A DNA stretch of 14,222 bases, taken from Candidatus Collierbacteria bacterium (GTDB lineage: Bacteria > Patescibacteriota > Microgenomatia > UBA1400 > MFAQ01). A program made the position numbers and the translations under genes. Numbering within the stretch: position 1 is the first letter of the stretch; every line of letters starts with the position of its first letter. The notes under the pieces were generated by a model, which saw only the letters and a program-made list of their open reading frames with translations, searched no databases and was not told the DNA's origin. Positions 14,107 to 14,222 of the stretch are shown here, one piece after another. The stretch spans positions 1-14,222 of the forward strand of contig CAIQPO010000045.1 in the NCBI GenBank assembly GCA_903873735.1, read 5' to 3'.

Positions 14107-14222
14107 GGAGCGTGATTTTTGGCTCTTTCGGCGATTGCCTCTTCAACTGCTTCTTGACGAGCTCTCTCCTCTGCAGATAGAGGCTTTATTTGAGCTTGAA
14201 TATTTTGTACTCTAATTTCGGT
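14103..14222 (-). CDS. C-terminal end of an unidentified charged, helical protein (partial)
   Basis: An open minus-strand frame enters from the right edge and gives 39 residues before TAG at 14105-14103. It includes L-S-A-E-E-R-A-R-Q-E-A-V-E-E-A-I-A-E-R-A, a charged Ala/Glu/Arg-rich pattern expected of a helix or coiled coil. The composition looks like real coding sequence rather than a shadow. The family cannot be named from this fragment. Its stop overlaps the trmD stop tail-to-tail by 4 bp, so there is no room for a terminator between the two. Confidence 0.6.
   Translation of the reverse strand, partial: TEIRVQNIQAQIKPLSAEERARQEAVEEAIAERAKNHAP

Noticed and set aside
13976..14215. Frameshift in trmD, with the missing C-terminus continuing in another plus frame
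   Set aside because: The alternative frame gives T-K-E-R then hydrophobic residues unlike the TrmD tail. The opposite strand over 14103-14222 reads as a natural charged helix. A native short TrmD is simpler, though a sequencing error cannot be fully excluded.
1..14222. CRISPR array, tRNA, rRNA, insertion sequence or long direct repeat
   Set aside because: Reading both strands shows no regularly spaced repeats, no cloverleaf or rRNA-like stretch, and no transposase or terminal inverted repeats flanking the radical SAM block.
1..14222. Recoding of TGA as Gly, as in Gracilibacteria/SR1
   Set aside because: Several genes end in TGA within ATGA start-stop overlaps (2535, 4223, 6997) exactly where their families should end, so TGA is a normal stop.

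Overview
The window looks like part of a Candidate Phyla Radiation (Patescibacteria) genome, most likely Microgenomates-like. This is an inference from tight gene packing, about 40% GC, standard stop-codon use (TAA, TAG and TGA all end genes, so no TGA recoding), and a dense collection of multi-pass GT-C-type glycosyltransferases and YfhO/PTPS-related membrane proteins. No marker gene here fixes the lineage.

Layout. Positions 1 to about 9188 (minus strand) form one operon of eight genes joined by 1 to 32 bp overlaps. In transcription order they are a polyprenyl-phosphate sugar synthase (GT2), an ArnT/PMT-like GT-C enzyme, oligoribonuclease, an ALG5-like GT2, a second ArnT/PMT-like GT-C enzyme, and three paralogous large membrane proteins. 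The last of these runs off the left edge. A PIG-V-like GT-C gene (9214-10329, plus) diverges from the operon head, and both face a 10 bp perfect palindrome that can serve as the -10 element in both directions.

Positions 10331-12001 hold a different-looking block with two minus-strand monocistronic units. One is a radical SAM/SPASM protein; the other is a 103-residue protein I do not recognise. Each has its own canonical -35/-10 promoter, Shine-Dalgarno site and strong intrinsic terminator. The two promoter-leader regions share an 11-base box at identical spacing. GC is higher (32/60 in one hand-counted row against 24/60 in a flanking gene), which suggests acquired or separately regulated DNA.

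Positions 12014-13437 (minus) carry a CDGSH iron-sulfur protein with a Cys-rich tail, followed 5 bp later by a GT2-GtrA fusion. trmD (13471-14106, plus) diverges from them. It overlaps tail-to-tail with the C-terminus of an unidentified minus-strand gene at the right edge.

How it fits together. The GT2 enzymes probably load sugars onto a polyprenyl phosphate at the inner membrane face. The GT-C enzymes would use those lipid-linked sugars on the outer face to decorate proteins, lipids or surface polymers. Four genes (9188 minus, 9214 plus, 13437 minus, 13471 plus) have a -10 hexamer ending 6-8 nt before the ATG, consistent with leaderless transcripts. The radical SAM block instead uses conventional leaders and ribosome binding sites.
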